Assembly (NCBI GenBank): GCA_029862725.1
Contig: JAOTWT010000008.1
Span: 1 to 19,978 of the forward strand
DNA length: 19,978 bases
Direction of reading: 5' to 3'
Origin: Acidobacteriota bacterium
Lineage (GTDB): Bacteria; Acidobacteriota; Blastocatellia; Pyrinomonadales; Pyrinomonadaceae
Shown: positions 1-8,190 of the stretch, in pieces
How the letters are laid out: each line of letters opens with the position of its first letter
How positions within the stretch are numbered: position 1 is the first letter of the stretch
Position numbers and translations under genes: made by a program
The notes under the pieces: model-generated
Database searches by the model: none
What the model was told of the DNA's origin: nothing
The model's input: the letters and a program-made list of their open reading frames with translations, nothing else

Positions 1-1403
1 GCCGCCTCCATCCCGTTTGGCAGCTTTTTCGGCCGCAAAGTGATCCACCGCCTGCCCCGCTTGACGCGCCTTGGTTTCGGCCCTTTAAGAAGGTTCCACG
101 AGATTCCCCGGTCGAGGGTTTGGATAACTCCGAAATTGGTTGCGAGATAGATTGTGTCGGGATTCACTCTGTCCTGCACCAGCGTATACACGATCGTACG
201 GTCGGTATCTATATTCTTTACGCTCTTGGTCCAGGTCACGCCAAAATCGTTACTCACAAAAAGGAAACCGCCGCCTGTCGCCGTGTTTATTGTCGTCGCA
301 TAAAGGCGATTCGGCCGTTCGATATCCGGGATAATATTGTATGTGAACCGGCTGCTGAAGTTTCCGTTGTTTAACCTAAAGCTCCGGCCGGCATCATCCG
401 AAACCATTACTCCATAATTGTTTGTACCGATAAAGACCCGACTGGGATTCTGCGGGTGAACCGCTATCGAGTTGATCTCGATGTCCTTTGAGCTCGTCAA
501 TCTCCACGAAACCCCGCCATCGGACGACATCCAAAATCCTTCCGTAGTTCCGGCATAGACGAGTCCTTTCAATCCCGGGTTGTGAAGAATGTCACGGGTG
601 CGCCTGGACTGGGACGGTATCCCCTGTACTTTTTTCCAGTTTTCGCCTTTATCGACCGATCGATAAATACCGCTGCACGCAGCGGCGATTACTTTGTCAG
701 GATCAGCCGGATCAATGTCAATCGAGAACACATCCGAATCGTCGATCATACCTTTCTTGACCAAACGCCAATTCGCTCCGCCATCAGTCGTCTTGTATGC
801 GCGCCACCAGGTTCCAGCGTAGATCGTATCCTTATCGTCCGGGTCAATCGCCAGAGCGTCCAGTTTTTGGGGAGCTGTGTTCGACGTAAATTTCGTCCAC
901 GAGTCGCCCGAATCGCGGGAAATCCAAACGCCGGTCACGGTTCCGACAAGAAGCATATCGGGATCCTGCGATGCCTGCACCATGGCGTGGATCGCCTCGT
1001 TCTGCAATTCAGCGGATTCTTTCCACGTCTTTCCGCCATCTGTGGTCTTAAAGAACCCGCCGGCCTGTTTGTGCCGGTGGCCGGCTGTGTAAATAACTGC
1101 GGAATCACGCGGATCGACAATAAGACTGTCGAGAATGAGTTGAGATTTTTGAAAATTCGCGAGCAGCACCCAGCTGTCGCCCGCGTCGTATGAGGCGTGG
1201 ACCTGCCCATCGAGAGTACTGACGAACAAGTGATCCTTGTTTTTCGGGTCAACAACAATCTCCCGAACATCGCCGCCTGTCGGACCGATCACCTGCCAGC
1301 GTTTGAAGTTATTTTCACCGTAGGCGAATCCTGTGATTAGAAGCAAAAAGGCGAGCATGCCAACGGAAGTCTGCAATAAACTTGAAATCATTTTTGTGTG
1401 CAT
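1..1403 (-). CDS. Secreted Asp-box (BNR) beta-propeller protein, C-terminus cut by window edge
   Basis: An open minus-strand frame runs from an ATG at 1403 to the window edge (467 codons, no stop). The N-terminus has a signal-peptide-like hydrophobic stretch (SVGMLAFLLLITGFAYG). The rest repeats the Asp-box S/T-x-D-x-G-x-x-W/F about every 45-60 residues. I count nine: SYDAGDSW, TTDGGKTW, SRDSGDSW, TTDGGANW, SVDKGENW, SSDGGVSW, SDDAGRSF, SNDFGVTW and TLDRGISW. Between them lie strands such as DTIYAGT and SRVFIGT. Asp-boxes mark sialidase/sortilin/YCF48-like propellers, so this is an exported propeller, perhaps binding protein or glycan. Catalytic activity cannot be claimed. A second in-frame ATG at 1391 is possible, and neither start has a clear ribosome binding site. 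The last ~30 residues before the edge (positions 1-90) are Arg/Lys-rich and unlike the propeller; an adjacent frame looks more protein-like there. Confidence 0.85.
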   Translation of the reverse strand, partial: MHTKMISSLLQTSVGMLAFLLLITGFAYGENNFKRWQVIGPTGGDVREIVVDPKNKDHLFVSTLDGQVHASYDAGDSWVLLANFQKSQLILDSLIVDPRDSAVIYTAGHRHKQAGGFFKTTDGGKTWKESAELQNEAIHAMVQASQDPDMLLVGTVTGVWISRDSGDSWTKFTSNTAPQKLDALAIDPDDKDTIYAGTWWRAYKTTDGGANWRLVKKGMIDDSDVFSIDIDPADPDKVIAAACSGIYRSVDKGENWKKVQGIPSQSRRTRDILHNPGLKGLVYAGTTEGFWMSSDGGVSWRLTSSKDIEINSIAVHPQNPSRVFIGTNNYGVMVSDDAGRSFRLNNGNFSSRFTYNIIPDIERPNRLYATTINTATGGGFLFVSNDFGVTWTKSVKNIDTDRTIVYTLVQDRVNPDTIYLATNFGVIQTLDRGISWNLLKGPKPRRVKRGRRWITLRPKKLPNGMEA

Positions 1404-1438
1404 ATTTGGTAATCCAGCAAGAACGGCTCATTTTGTGC

Positions 1439-1457
1439 CGCGACCATTAGGATCGCG
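1439..1457. repeat. Short inverted repeat upstream of the propeller gene
   Basis: CGCGA (1439-1443) and TCGCG (1453-1457) form a 5-bp inverted repeat around a 9-base spacer, 36 bases upstream of the propeller start codon. It could be an operator or a leader hairpin. It is short enough to be chance. The rest of the interval to 1615 shows nothing else I can support. Confidence 0.2.
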
Positions 1458-1615
1458 AGGAAGGACGTGTCTCAACTAAGATGACGAGTTCACGGGAGTT
1501 TGTTGCCTAATAAACGGATCAACGCATCCCTAACTCCGCCTGACATGTGAAAAATCAAATCTCGACCGTCAGGGCTTTTTAATTTTATTCGTTTTGGAGA
1601 CCGATTGTAAAGGGG

Positions 1616-1649
1616 AAAGAAAAAAACGGGCCGCCGAGGCGACCCGTTT
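1616..1649 (-). terminator. Rho-independent terminator of the OmpA-like porin gene
   Basis: Read on the minus strand, AAACGGG (1649-1643) pairs with CCCGTTT (1630-1624). An inner T.G, CGC/GCG stem closes on a CTCG tetraloop, giving about 11 bp in all. A T-rich run with one C (1626-1616) follows. The hairpin begins 23 bases after the stop codon at 1673, so it ends the porin transcript and separates it from the propeller gene downstream on the same strand. Confidence 0.85.
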
Positions 1650-1672
1650 GAGAAATCCCTTGCGGGCATTAT

Positions 1673-4048
1673 TTATTCGTCAATCGTACTGGAATCGGCA
1701 CCGGCCGGAACAACCCAGACTCTCGTCCTGATGCTGCTCTCAACTCCGCCGTTCACAAGAATGACCTTATCGGGATCGAGGCTTCGGAATGCGATGTGAT
1801 CGCGAATCACCTTCTCACGTCTTGCTACTTCTCGTGCAGGACCGTAGTTGATGATGTATCCCGTTGCAGTCGGATCCGATTGCAGGTTGATATACAGATT
1901 GTCGATGCGAGCCTTGACGTCGTTGTTCACTAGTTTGCCGAACTCGTCGATCAAGACTGGCTGCGGCGGTTGTGCAACGATACCTGTATCGCTACCGCTA
2001 CGCTTACATTCTTCGCAATCGGCAGTTACTTCGACGTTTGCGGTGATTGTTTCACCCGCAAGTTCGTCGGTGCCGCCGACAACGATCGAAGGCGTACCCT
2101 GACCGCTCAATATCGAACCCTTGTCAACTTCCCAGGTGTAGACCAGATTTTGCTGGTCGCCGCCGGTGACTTCCGCTCTGAACGTCATCGTCTGACCAGG
2201 CCGTACGACAGCCGGAGGACCGGAAACGCTCAATGATCCACAATCGCAAGCCTTCTCACAATCGCATTCACGGACGTTGACAGTCTTGGTCATCGGATCG
2301 CTGCAGACTCCGCAACCGTCGTCGACTGCCGCAGTCAGCGTATATTCACCAGGACTCGCGCCGCTTAAATCCCACGATACGTTTGCGCCCTGGCCTTCGA
2401 TTCGACCACCGGACACGGTGTAGTTGTAGGTAAGAACGTCGTTTTCCGGATCGGTCGCGTTGGTGCGAACGTTAATCGTCTGGTCGTCGCTGCAAGTCTC
2501 GCCTTCCTTCGGCCGGAAACCGGGTTCGCAAGGCTTGGTGACCTCGGTCGCGCTCAAATCAACTGAGTTGATAGTTGCCGGTTTGTTTGGAATCTCTCTC
2601 GCACGCTCATTGCGGCGTCCAAGAGTGAACTGCCCGATAAACCCGTACGGGTCAAACGAAGGCCTGAATCCCTGGGGAATACCCGTTGAGGTCGTTTGGA
2701 CAACAGTCGGCCTACAATTCGGTCCACCCACGAGCGGCGTACATGCAATCGTAACGAAGTTGTTAAACGTCTCGTTGCCGAACGAGCTGCGATCCTGCTG
2801 ATTAGCGTGATACCTGAAGGCGCCGCCAATGCTTACCCATCGTGCCGGGAACGCCCTCGCACCGACAAGCACGTCAATCGGATCGTTTTCAAACGCATTC
2901 GGCGTTCTCCCGCCAACAAACTGCTGCGAACGGAATTCGAGGATCGGCTGGAAGTACTTGTTGACCGGGAAATCCACCGCAAAAGCGGCCAGAAGCTCAT
3001 TTCCACGGTCCAGCAAGGTAGCGCCGTTAGCCTCTACATCTCCATTGTAGATGTAGCCAACGTTCCCGGAAAGGTTCATCCACTTACGAACTCTGACGTC
3101 ACCAAAGGCAACCAGACCGAAGTCACCCTGCTTGCTGCCCGGAGAAGATCCGGCCTGCATCTCGGTGAAACCGCTGGTGCTCGACGCACGGTCCGCATAG
3201 AACCTGTAAAACGGAATAAGGCCTACGCCGATCGGATTGTTAGGTCCGGTAAAACGAATTTTCGCGCCGACCGAAAAAGTATTGAAATTCGACGTTCCGT
3301 ATTGACTCGAAAGGAAAGGCGCATCGTTCAAGTACGACGGAGCCGTTGCAAATACAACTGGTACCGAGCAGCTCGTCGCAGTCCGACAATTCCCGCCGAC
3401 TGGCGCAAACGTTGTCTGCAACACGACGCCCGGCAAAATACTGCCATAGACGGAGCCCACGCCGGGGAAATTACTCGCCGCACCGCCGCCGCTCGGAGGC
3501 CCGAGAGTCGGTCCCGGACCGGGGAAGCCAAAGGTGCCGGCCGGTCCACCCGTGTATGGATAAGCTACAACCGGCTGATTTCCCGGAGGACGATAAATCG
3601 CCGTACCGTTGTATTGTCCGCCCAGCAAACCGTTGGGAGCCAAAATCACAGCCGGGCCCGATCCAAAGATCGCGTCCGGGAGATACATGCTCGATAGGTT
3701 TCTGGGGGAATTGACCTTGATCGCGCGATAGGCGTCGGTGTTGAAGAACAACTCCATGTAATCGTTCAAACCAATCTGGAAGCTGATTGGAACCTCAACA
3801 AGGTCGACGTCACCTGGGTCACGATCGAAATTACTGTAGGCAACGCTGAACGTCCATTCGCCTTTACGAAGCGTTTGACCGTCGTACACTGTAAACAAAC
3901 CGGTAGGACCACCCACAGGACCGCCAGTTCCAACTGTCGGTGCTATGTTTCTCGGATCCTTCTCCGGCCTTAACGTTTGAGCAGACACTGATAACATCAG
4001 TGCCATGATCGTAAGCGTAAGTAAAAACGCTTTGTAAGCGAGTTTCAT
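1673..4048 (-). CDS. OmpA-like outer-membrane protein: barrel, two PKD-like domains, OmpA-like C-terminus
   Basis: The protein has 791 residues. The start at 4048 is chosen because GGAGG lies 6 bases upstream and a clean signal peptide follows (LTLTIMALMLSVSA, cleavage near SAQ). The frame extends upstream to a TTG at 4078, but that codon has no such support. Residues ~26-480 alternate hydrophobic and polar with many aromatic-ended strands, as in an outer-membrane barrel, with a Gly/Pro-rich insert near 130-200. Residues ~495-600 and ~601-697 are PKD/Ig-like modules (TDPENDVLTYNY, GANVSWDLSG) with many Cys, including CDCEKACDC. Residues 698-791 (DEFGKLVNNDVKARIDN onward) resemble the OmpA-like tails that follow PKD modules in Acidobacteriota. 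I infer a porin or surface protein with a periplasmic anchoring tail. Its substrate is unknown. A terminator follows the gene. Confidence 0.8.
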   Translation of the reverse strand: MKLAYKAFLLTLTIMALMLSVSAQTLRPEKDPRNIAPTVGTGGPVGGPTGLFTVYDGQTLRKGEWTFSVAYSNFDRDPGDVDLVEVPISFQIGLNDYMELFFNTDAYRAIKVNSPRNLSSMYLPDAIFGSGPAVILAPNGLLGGQYNGTAIYRPPGNQPVVAYPYTGGPAGTFGFPGPGPTLGPPSGGGAASNFPGVGSVYGSILPGVVLQTTFAPVGGNCRTATSCSVPVVFATAPSYLNDAPFLSSQYGTSNFNTFSVGAKIRFTGPNNPIGVGLIPFYRFYADRASSTSGFTEMQAGSSPGSKQGDFGLVAFGDVRVRKWMNLSGNVGYIYNGDVEANGATLLDRGNELLAAFAVDFPVNKYFQPILEFRSQQFVGGRTPNAFENDPIDVLVGARAFPARWVSIGGAFRYHANQQDRSSFGNETFNNFVTIACTPLVGGPNCRPTVVQTTSTGIPQGFRPSFDPYGFIGQFTLGRRNERAREIPNKPATINSVDLSATEVTKPCEPGFRPKEGETCSDDQTINVRTNATDPENDVLTYNYTVSGGRIEGQGANVSWDLSGASPGEYTLTAAVDDGCGVCSDPMTKTVNVRECDCEKACDCGSLSVSGPPAVVRPGQTMTFRAEVTGGDQQNLVYTWEVDKGSILSGQGTPSIVVGGTDELAGETITANVEVTADCEECKRSGSDTGIVAQPPQPVLIDEFGKLVNNDVKARIDNLYINLQSDPTATGYIINYGPAREVARREKVIRDHIAFRSLDPDKVILVNGGVESSIRTRVWVVPAGADSSTIDE

Positions 4049-4559
4049 CACATTCCTCCGCCGAAATAAATAATTCAAAATTTAAAGTAGCCTGTCTAAG
4101 GTCGAAATCTTAACACAACCCATTTAAAGATGCTACGTAGTAATTGCCTCACACCAAAGCGATTTTTTGAATAGTTCAAAACGAGCTAATCTCTTTGGCT
4201 TAGATATGTTCAAGTTAGTCTTTCACCAACTTTTATATTGGACACCCTTCGAAAAGTCAATAAATTCGTCGGACTTCCCTAAAATTCCAACTATCCGAAG
4301 ATACTTTAGATCATATCGAAAAGCAAGCCTTAAATTACCATTAAACTAAGACAAATAAAAAATTTACTGGAATAGGACAGGAGTCGATTTTGCTTGTCCT
4401 GAAGACCGACATTGGTCTCTTAAACTGGTTTTCGAAATTACTTGACATTCCTTCATTTTCTTAGCGCCTGTGGAAGGTCAAATGCCCAAAAATACAGAGA
4501 GTTGAATCCGCCCTTCACGTAGACTAATAAACATCGTATTTCGGCCACCTCGATTTCAA
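4049..4559. other. AT-rich intergenic interval
   Basis: This stretch of about 510 bases lies between the porin start and the larE stop. It is clearly more AT-rich than its surroundings. It must hold the porin promoter on the minus strand, but I find no convincing -35/-10 pair. ctacgtag at 4133-4140 is an 8-bp palindrome. The only frame of note is a 60-codon plus-strand ORF (4167-4349) with no ribosome binding site and no recognisable content. Two neighbouring inverted repeats are listed separately. Confidence 0.6.
4374..4418. repeat. Two adjacent inverted repeats downstream of larE
   Basis: AGGACA (4374-4379) pairs with TGTCCT (4395-4400) across 15 bases. AGACC (4403-4407) pairs with GGTCT (4414-4418) across 6 bases. 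Read on the minus strand, the direction of larE transcription, the outer hairpin is followed after about 11 bases by a run of six T. The pair could be a weak terminator for larE. Both stems are short, so chance is not excluded. Confidence 0.3.
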
Positions 4560-5396
4560 TTAGTTGAAAGTATCCGATCTGCGCCTGGCGGCGCCTGGCG
4601 CCCCGTTAAAAGAACCGCTCCGAAAACCCTCGCGATTAATGCTTACCAAACGAAAGCCAAGCCCTCTGATCTTTGCCGCGGCCTTCATCACCGTTTTCTC
4701 GAAATGTGGGTCCTTCATTTCGGAAAGGGCGATTTCAATCGTCGCCGTTTCACCATGATTTCGAAGCCTGAACTCGCGAAACCCGTTCTCGCGCAATATG
4801 TCCTCGCCGCGCTCGATCTTGCTTAGCCTCCCAATCGTCACAGGAACGCCAACCGCGACTCTCGAAGCAAGGCAAGGGCTAGCCGGCTTATCCCAGGTCT
4901 CAAGGCCAAGCACCCGGCTGCGTATTCGAATTTCCTCTTTCGTAAGACCAAATTCTTCCAATGGACTTCGAATCGATCTTTCAGCCGCTGCCCTCCGGCC
5001 CGGTCGAAAATCACCGGCATCGTCCACGTTGGACCCATCCACGATCACAAAGCCTGCGAATTCACACGATCCAAGTTTCGCGATCCTACGATACAATTCC
5101 GACTTGCAAAAATAGCAGCGATCGCCTGCATTCTTCCGGTAGGAACGATCGTCAAGCTCGGTGGTCTCAATCAAAAGGTGCTGGAATCCATGTGTTTTGG
5201 CTATTCGTTCGGCCGCCCGCAGCTGGTAAGACGAAACACTCGGAGAAACACCCGTTACACAAACCGCTTTCGACGCTAACTCCTGAGTGGCGAGTTTTGC
5301 CAGATACGCGCTGTCAACCCCGCCCGAATATGCGACCAACATTCCAGCCTCGCGACGCATCCAATTTCGCAGTTTTGCTTCTTTTTCGAAAACCAT
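4560..5396 (-). CDS. larE: LarE-type ATP-dependent sacrificial sulfur transferase (PP-loop)
   Basis: The 278-residue length is usual for LarE. The PP-loop SGGVDS at 24-29 binds ATP and activates the substrate as an adenylate. Other family marks are GVSPSV, the stretch DRCYFCKSELY (C94, C97), DGSNVDD, and KPASPCLASR carrying C175. LarE adds sulfur to the pyridinium dicarboxylate precursor of the nickel-pincer cofactor. Enzymes with one Cys (equivalent to C175) give up its sulfur. Enzymes with CxxC plus this Cys bind a [4Fe-4S] cluster that carries an extra sulfide. The three-Cys pattern here suggests the cluster type. No larA, larB or larC is visible in the window, so its partners and even its product are inferred. 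The ATG at 5396 has a poor ribosome binding site; Met13 or Met19 could be alternatives, though Met19 leaves almost nothing before the PP-loop. Confidence 0.85.
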   Translation of the reverse strand: MVFEKEAKLRNWMRREAGMLVAYSGGVDSAYLAKLATQELASKAVCVTGVSPSVSSYQLRAAERIAKTHGFQHLLIETTELDDRSYRKNAGDRCYFCKSELYRRIAKLGSCEFAGFVIVDGSNVDDAGDFRPGRRAAAERSIRSPLEEFGLTKEEIRIRSRVLGLETWDKPASPCLASRVAVGVPVTIGRLSKIERGEDILRENGFREFRLRNHGETATIEIALSEMKDPHFEKTVMKAAAKIRGLGFRLVSINREGFRSGSFNGAPGAARRRSDTFN

Positions 5397-5568
5397 AAGA
5401 GTATGTAACCCGTTGTTGGCGCAATCAACAATACCGAAATTAAGAGGTTAGCGAACACCGGCGGGCAGTTCAAACGAGCGAACGCTTTAACGATTTAATT
5501 CATTTTGTTCGAGTTCTAAGTTGCATGATAGAATTCAATAAACACAACTGCCCTGGGCCGAATAAGCG

Positions 5569-7041
5569 ATGTATATTTCGAGAACAGATCTGTCATTCAG
5601 ACTTCTAAGAAGATCAATTCTTCTGCTAGGCCTGTTTGCACTATTTGTTTCTTTCTCCCAGTACGCAAGTGGTCAGGAAGACGACGAAGAGTTCGTACAG
5701 GAAGGTGTGGCGATAAATCAGCCTGCCGAAAATACCTCGGATCCCGTAAGGCTTTTTCTCGAGGCGCAGGAAGCACACGCAAAGGGTGAACTCGACAAAG
5801 CGCTTGAACTTTACGCGGAAGCCTTAAAGGCGTACCCCGAGTTCCCCGAGGCCGAATACCAGCGCGGGACAATTTTTCAGACTCGTGGTTCGTGGGACGA
5901 GGCGGAACGGTCGTTTCGAAATGCCGTTCAATACAGGCGTGACTGGACGCTCGCGATGGCCGGTTTGGGCGCTGTGCTGATCCGAAACGGAAAGCTTGAC
6001 GAGGCGGAGAGTGTTCTTGAAAAGGCGATTCGAATCGACGGCATGAGCATTCCCGCTTACCCGGCCCTTACAGATCTTTATCTTCTTCGGCCGCCCGGCG
6101 AAGAGAAGATGCAACGGCTTTATTCAAGCCTCGTTTTTCTTACGACAAAAGCGAACATCCCCAGCTCGATCTGGGCCTGCCGCGGCGCTGTCGAACGCAT
6201 TATCGGCAAATTGGCGGATGCGAAATCGAGCATCGACCGTTCGCTCGCTCTTGACCCGGACAACGGACGCGGGAAGGTGGAACAGATTGAAATCGCACTC
6301 GCGGGATCTGACTTCAGGGGAGCGGTCCAGATGGCCTCCACTCTGAATGCCGGCGACCCCGACGATGAAGGCTACCAAATACTTTATGCCCGGGCTCTTG
6401 CCCTCGCCGGCGACAAAACAAAAGCGATTGCGATACTGGAAGCAATCGCCGAGCCCAATGATCAGATTCGCGATCTCCTGGCTGCGATCAAGGCAAGCGG
6501 TGAGGCCGATATTGAAGTTCTCGAAGCGGAACTGCGTGACTCGCCGGATAGCGTTCCGGTCCTCGGACGGCTTTGCGCGGCGCTTCGCCGCGAAGATCCG
6601 AAAAGAGCGCTTGGTTATTGTGAAAGAGCATTTCGGCTCGACCGGGATAATATCGGACATGCCATTGGGTTCGGGGCGGCGCTTGTTCAGCTAAGGGATT
6701 TTCGTAGGGCGATTGACCTGTTTGAGGACATAAAGGTGAGGGTTCCGGATAACCATACCGTAAGGGCGAACCTTGCGACGGCGTATTTCAAGTCCGGAAG
6801 GTTTGCAGATGCCAAGGCCGAATATTCTTGGATTACCAAAACTCAGCCGGAATCGGCGGCCGGTTACTATTTTCTTGCAATCACCCACGACAACCTGCGA
6901 GAATATTTTGATGCGATGGCAAATTATCAGCAGTTCCTACGTTTGGCGGACGAGAGAACCTTTGCGGCGGAAATTGATCGCGTCAGGCTGCGACTGCCGT
7001 TGCTTCAGAGACAATTGGACAAAGGTAAAAAGGGTAAATAA
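5569..7041 (+). CDS. Secreted tetratricopeptide-repeat protein
   Basis: The protein has 490 residues. The first ~36 form a signal peptide: Arg-rich n-region, then SILLLGLFALFVSFSQYASG. From about residue 58 to 475 the sequence is a nearly continuous TPR superhelix. Clear units include DPVRLFLEAQEAHAKGELDK, FPEAEYQRGTIFQTRGSWDE, WTLAMAGLGAVLIRNGKLDE and HTVRANLATAYFKSGRFADA. The tail is basic (RQLDKGKKGK). TPR proteins in the periplasm usually scaffold other proteins; no enzymatic motif is present. It is the first gene of a four-gene operon, with 10 bases to the next start. No good Shine-Dalgarno precedes the ATG. A weak promoter could lie at 5500-5545, but I would not insist on it. Confidence 0.85.
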   Translation: MYISRTDLSFRLLRRSILLLGLFALFVSFSQYASGQEDDEEFVQEGVAINQPAENTSDPVRLFLEAQEAHAKGELDKALELYAEALKAYPEFPEAEYQRGTIFQTRGSWDEAERSFRNAVQYRRDWTLAMAGLGAVLIRNGKLDEAESVLEKAIRIDGMSIPAYPALTDLYLLRPPGEEKMQRLYSSLVFLTTKANIPSSIWACRGAVERIIGKLADAKSSIDRSLALDPDNGRGKVEQIEIALAGSDFRGAVQMASTLNAGDPDDEGYQILYARALALAGDKTKAIAILEAIAEPNDQIRDLLAAIKASGEADIEVLEAELRDSPDSVPVLGRLCAALRREDPKRALGYCERAFRLDRDNIGHAIGFGAALVQLRDFRRAIDLFEDIKVRVPDNHTVRANLATAYFKSGRFADAKAEYSWITKTQPESAAGYYFLAITHDNLREYFDAMANYQQFLRLADERTFAAEIDRVRLRLPLLQRQLDKGKKGK

Positions 7042-7051
7042 AGGAGGGGAA

Positions 7052-7627
7052 ATGGACTGTAAATGCCGGTATTTTTTAGCTAACTCATTGCGCATGCGTT
7101 TTTTGCTGTTACGGCCCTTTTCCATCTTGTTTATTCTGATGATTGCCGCAGCCGGCCATTCCCTTGCGCAGGAAAAAGAACTTCCCGAAGGGGTCGTGCC
7201 TCCCCCATTGAGCGTTCTCTCGGACGAGGAAAGCGATTCGCTGGAAGGGGAGACAGATCTTAAGAGGAGAACGAAACTGGCGATCGGTTTTATGGAAAGC
7301 CGCTTGTCGAGCTCGGAAGCTTCGGCGGACAACGAGGATTTTCAGGAATCGCTCCAACAGCTCGGCCACTTTGAGGCCTTGATGAATAATACCTACCGCA
7401 ATCTCTATCGAAACGACTACAAGAAGGGCGCGCTCAAGAATTACAAACGCTTCGAAATCGCGTTACGCGAATTTATTCATAGGCTTGAACTTGTCCGACG
7501 AGCCCTGCCATTTAGTCATTCGTACCATGTCTCGGAATTGATTAAATCCGTGCGCGAAGTGCGCCGAAAATCGGTTGACAGTTTTTATGGCGACACTGTA
7601 CTTCCGGACGGTCAGTCAAGATTATGA
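7052..7627 (+). CDS. Small secreted helical protein, first of a related pair
   Basis: The protein has 191 residues. The frame is open far upstream into the TPR gene, but AGGAGGGG at 7042-7049 just before the ATG at 7052 fixes the start, although the spacing is short. A signal peptide follows (LLLRPFSILFILMIAAAGHSLAQ). The mature part is almost all predicted helix, with many charged residues and no enzyme motif. Residues after the signal (LSDEESDSLEGETDLKRRTK, then LAIGFMESRL) line up by eye with the same region of the next gene's product, which suggests one family. I do not recognise a named domain. Its stop TGA overlaps the next ATG (ATGA), so the two are probably translated together. Confidence 0.75.
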   Translation: MDCKCRYFLANSLRMRFLLLRPFSILFILMIAAAGHSLAQEKELPEGVVPPPLSVLSDEESDSLEGETDLKRRTKLAIGFMESRLSSSEASADNEDFQESLQQLGHFEALMNNTYRNLYRNDYKKGALKNYKRFEIALREFIHRLELVRRALPFSHSYHVSELIKSVREVRRKSVDSFYGDTVLPDGQSRL

Positions 7628-8190
7628 AACGAATAGCTTTTCCGGCCGTTTTTGTCGTATTTATAACGCTTGCTTTCCTTGCCGGTACTGCCGAGGCCCA
7701 GCGCCGTGACCATCTCACAGCGGAGGAGATCGAACTTGTCCGGGATGTTCAGGACGTCGACCTGAGGATGGGGCTGTTTGTCCACGCTATTGAGCGGCGG
7801 CTGTGGGTAATTTCCGGGACTGATGCCCTTACACCCGAACAAAAAAAACGGGTAGAAAAAGACCATGGCGAATGGGGCGACCTGCCGACCGGCACCCGGA
7901 CGGAACTCATCTCCGACATCGAAAGAATTCTCAGTGAGGCGATTGACAAGCTGGAGGACGTGTTCGATCGTGAGCCGGAACAGGAGTTGATTCCCTTTGC
8001 CCTCTATGTAATCGCCGATTATTCGGAAATTCTGATTCCCGAGTTGCGAAGCCTCGCGGAAAGCACCGAAGACAGGCGCCAACTCGGCCTTCTCGAATCC
8101 GCGGTAATTCATTGTCAGAGCATTCTCGACGCACGCGAAGGCATTCCGAGACCAACCGGCAAAAGAAAAAAGAAAAAGCAAGCCTCATGA
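7624..8190 (+). CDS. Small secreted helical protein, second of a related pair
   Basis: The protein has 188 residues and starts inside the previous stop codon (ATGA at 7624). It has a signal peptide (IAFPAVFVVFITLAFLAGTAEA|Q) and then a mostly helical, acidic body. LTAEEIELVRDVQDVDLRMG followed by LFVHAIERRL matches the pattern in the upstream gene: L-[ST]-x-E-E, D-x-D-[LV]-[RK], then a helix ending in R-L. The C-terminus is strongly basic (TGKRKKKKQAS). No catalytic motif and no named domain are seen. The operon position after a TPR scaffold suggests a periplasmic assembly role, but that is inference. Its stop overlaps the methyltransferase start by 4 bases. Confidence 0.75.
   Translation: MKRIAFPAVFVVFITLAFLAGTAEAQRRDHLTAEEIELVRDVQDVDLRMGLFVHAIERRLWVISGTDALTPEQKKRVEKDHGEWGDLPTGTRTELISDIERILSEAIDKLEDVFDREPEQELIPFALYVIADYSEILIPELRSLAESTEDRRQLGLLESAVIHCQSILDAREGIPRPTGKRKKKKQAS

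Noticed and set aside
582..1193. Plus-strand open frame of 203 codons
   Set aside because: It is the complement of the Asp-box propeller, whose regular repeats prove the minus-strand frame.
2696..3697. Long plus-strand open frame of 333 codons
   Set aside because: It is antisense to the porin gene, very Arg-rich, and has no ribosome binding site or domain. The minus-strand gene has a signal peptide, ribosome binding site and terminator.
4167..4349. 60-codon plus-strand ORF in the AT-rich gap
   Set aside because: It has no ribosome binding site and no recognisable features, and AT-rich DNA can leave such a frame open by chance.
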